A stretch of 6,228 nt of DNA. It comes from an uncultured Paludibacter sp. (lineage in GTDB: Bacteria > Bacteroidota > Bacteroidia > Bacteroidales > Paludibacteraceae). A model generated the notes under the pieces. That model was not told the DNA's origin and made no database searches. It saw only the letters and a program-made list of their open reading frames with translations. The stretch covers positions 1 through 6,228 of the forward strand of contig CALCBD010000001.1 in NCBI GenBank assembly GCA_937897985.1. The letters are read 5' to 3'. The position numbers and the translations under genes were made by a program. Shown here one piece after another: positions 6,120 through 6,228 of this stretch; within the stretch, counting starts at the first letter, position 1; every line of letters begins with the position of its first letter.

Positions 6120-6228
6120 GAATACTGTTGTTTACTTATTTTTTGAGTGAAAAAGGATAGAAATTTTGTAATATAACCCGTAGTGCATTTAGACTACAAG
6201 TGATTTAATATTGTTTATATTTCTATTT

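Larger units (their letters stand above)
5981..6228. other. Gene-free upstream flank of the operon
   Basis: These 248 bases hold no convincing gene. The longest plus-strand start, ATG at 6084, gives only 20 codons with no recognisable features. Minus-strand frames entering from the right edge close within about 12 codons. The sequence holds the candidate promoter and an imperfect palindrome. The start at 5980 is preceded by AT-rich sequence (ACATAATTAT) and no Shine-Dalgarno, as is usual in Bacteroidota. Confidence 0.6.

Noticed and set aside
6084..6146. Small plus-strand ORF of 20 codons
   Set aside because: It is short, Cys/Leu-rich and has no neighbour or signal supporting translation. 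Chance is the best explanation.
6170..6199. TTGTAG-18-TATATT as a sigma-70 style promoter on the minus strand
   Set aside because: Bacteroidota primary promoters do not follow the -35/-10 pattern, and this would give an unusually long leader of about 180 nt. The candidate at 6024-6054 fits better.

Overview
The window looks like a chromosomal or accessory locus from a Bacteroidota genome, probably Bacteroidales-like. The base composition is moderate. Gene leaders are AT-rich with no Shine-Dalgarno sequence. All six predicted exported proteins have signal peptides with Gln directly after the likely signal peptidase I site. The best promoter candidate resembles the Bacteroidota TTTG / TAnnTTTG type.

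One six-gene operon on the minus strand fills almost the whole window (5980 down to 176), with gaps of only about 16-40 nt. In transcription order it encodes: (1) a 583-residue protein with a long periplasmic part, a possible FlgT-C-like small beta domain and a C-terminal outer-membrane beta-barrel; (2) a 171-residue 'B-type' secreted protein; (3) a 322-residue protein that fuses an 'A-type' to a 'B-type' domain; (4) a 167-residue 'A-type' secreted protein; (5) a 316-residue protein I associate with DUF6175, with a CsgG/TolB-N-like layout; (6) a 325-residue protein with a similar N-terminal alpha/beta domain followed by Cys-rich TPR-like helices. A candidate promoter lies near 6024-6054. A good intrinsic terminator lies at about 103-146, about 30 nt past the last stop codon.

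The four A/B domain copies are homologous and run B-A-B-A. The simplest history is a tandem duplication of a two-gene B-A unit, followed by fusion of the middle A and B genes into one reading frame. The A/B domain layout recalls LPP20/FlgT-N domains. Taken with the CsgG/TolB-N-like and FlgT-C-like regions elsewhere, the operon appears to hold all three kinds of FlgT module spread over separate secreted proteins beside an outer-membrane barrel. My inference, not shown by sequence alone, is an undescribed outer-membrane-associated periplasmic complex.

The left flank (1-175) holds the terminator and perhaps the last 24 codons of a convergent plus-strand gene. The right flank (5981-6228) holds the putative promoter and a short imperfect palindrome, with no convincing gene. 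I see no tRNA, rRNA, CRISPR array, transposase or integrase.
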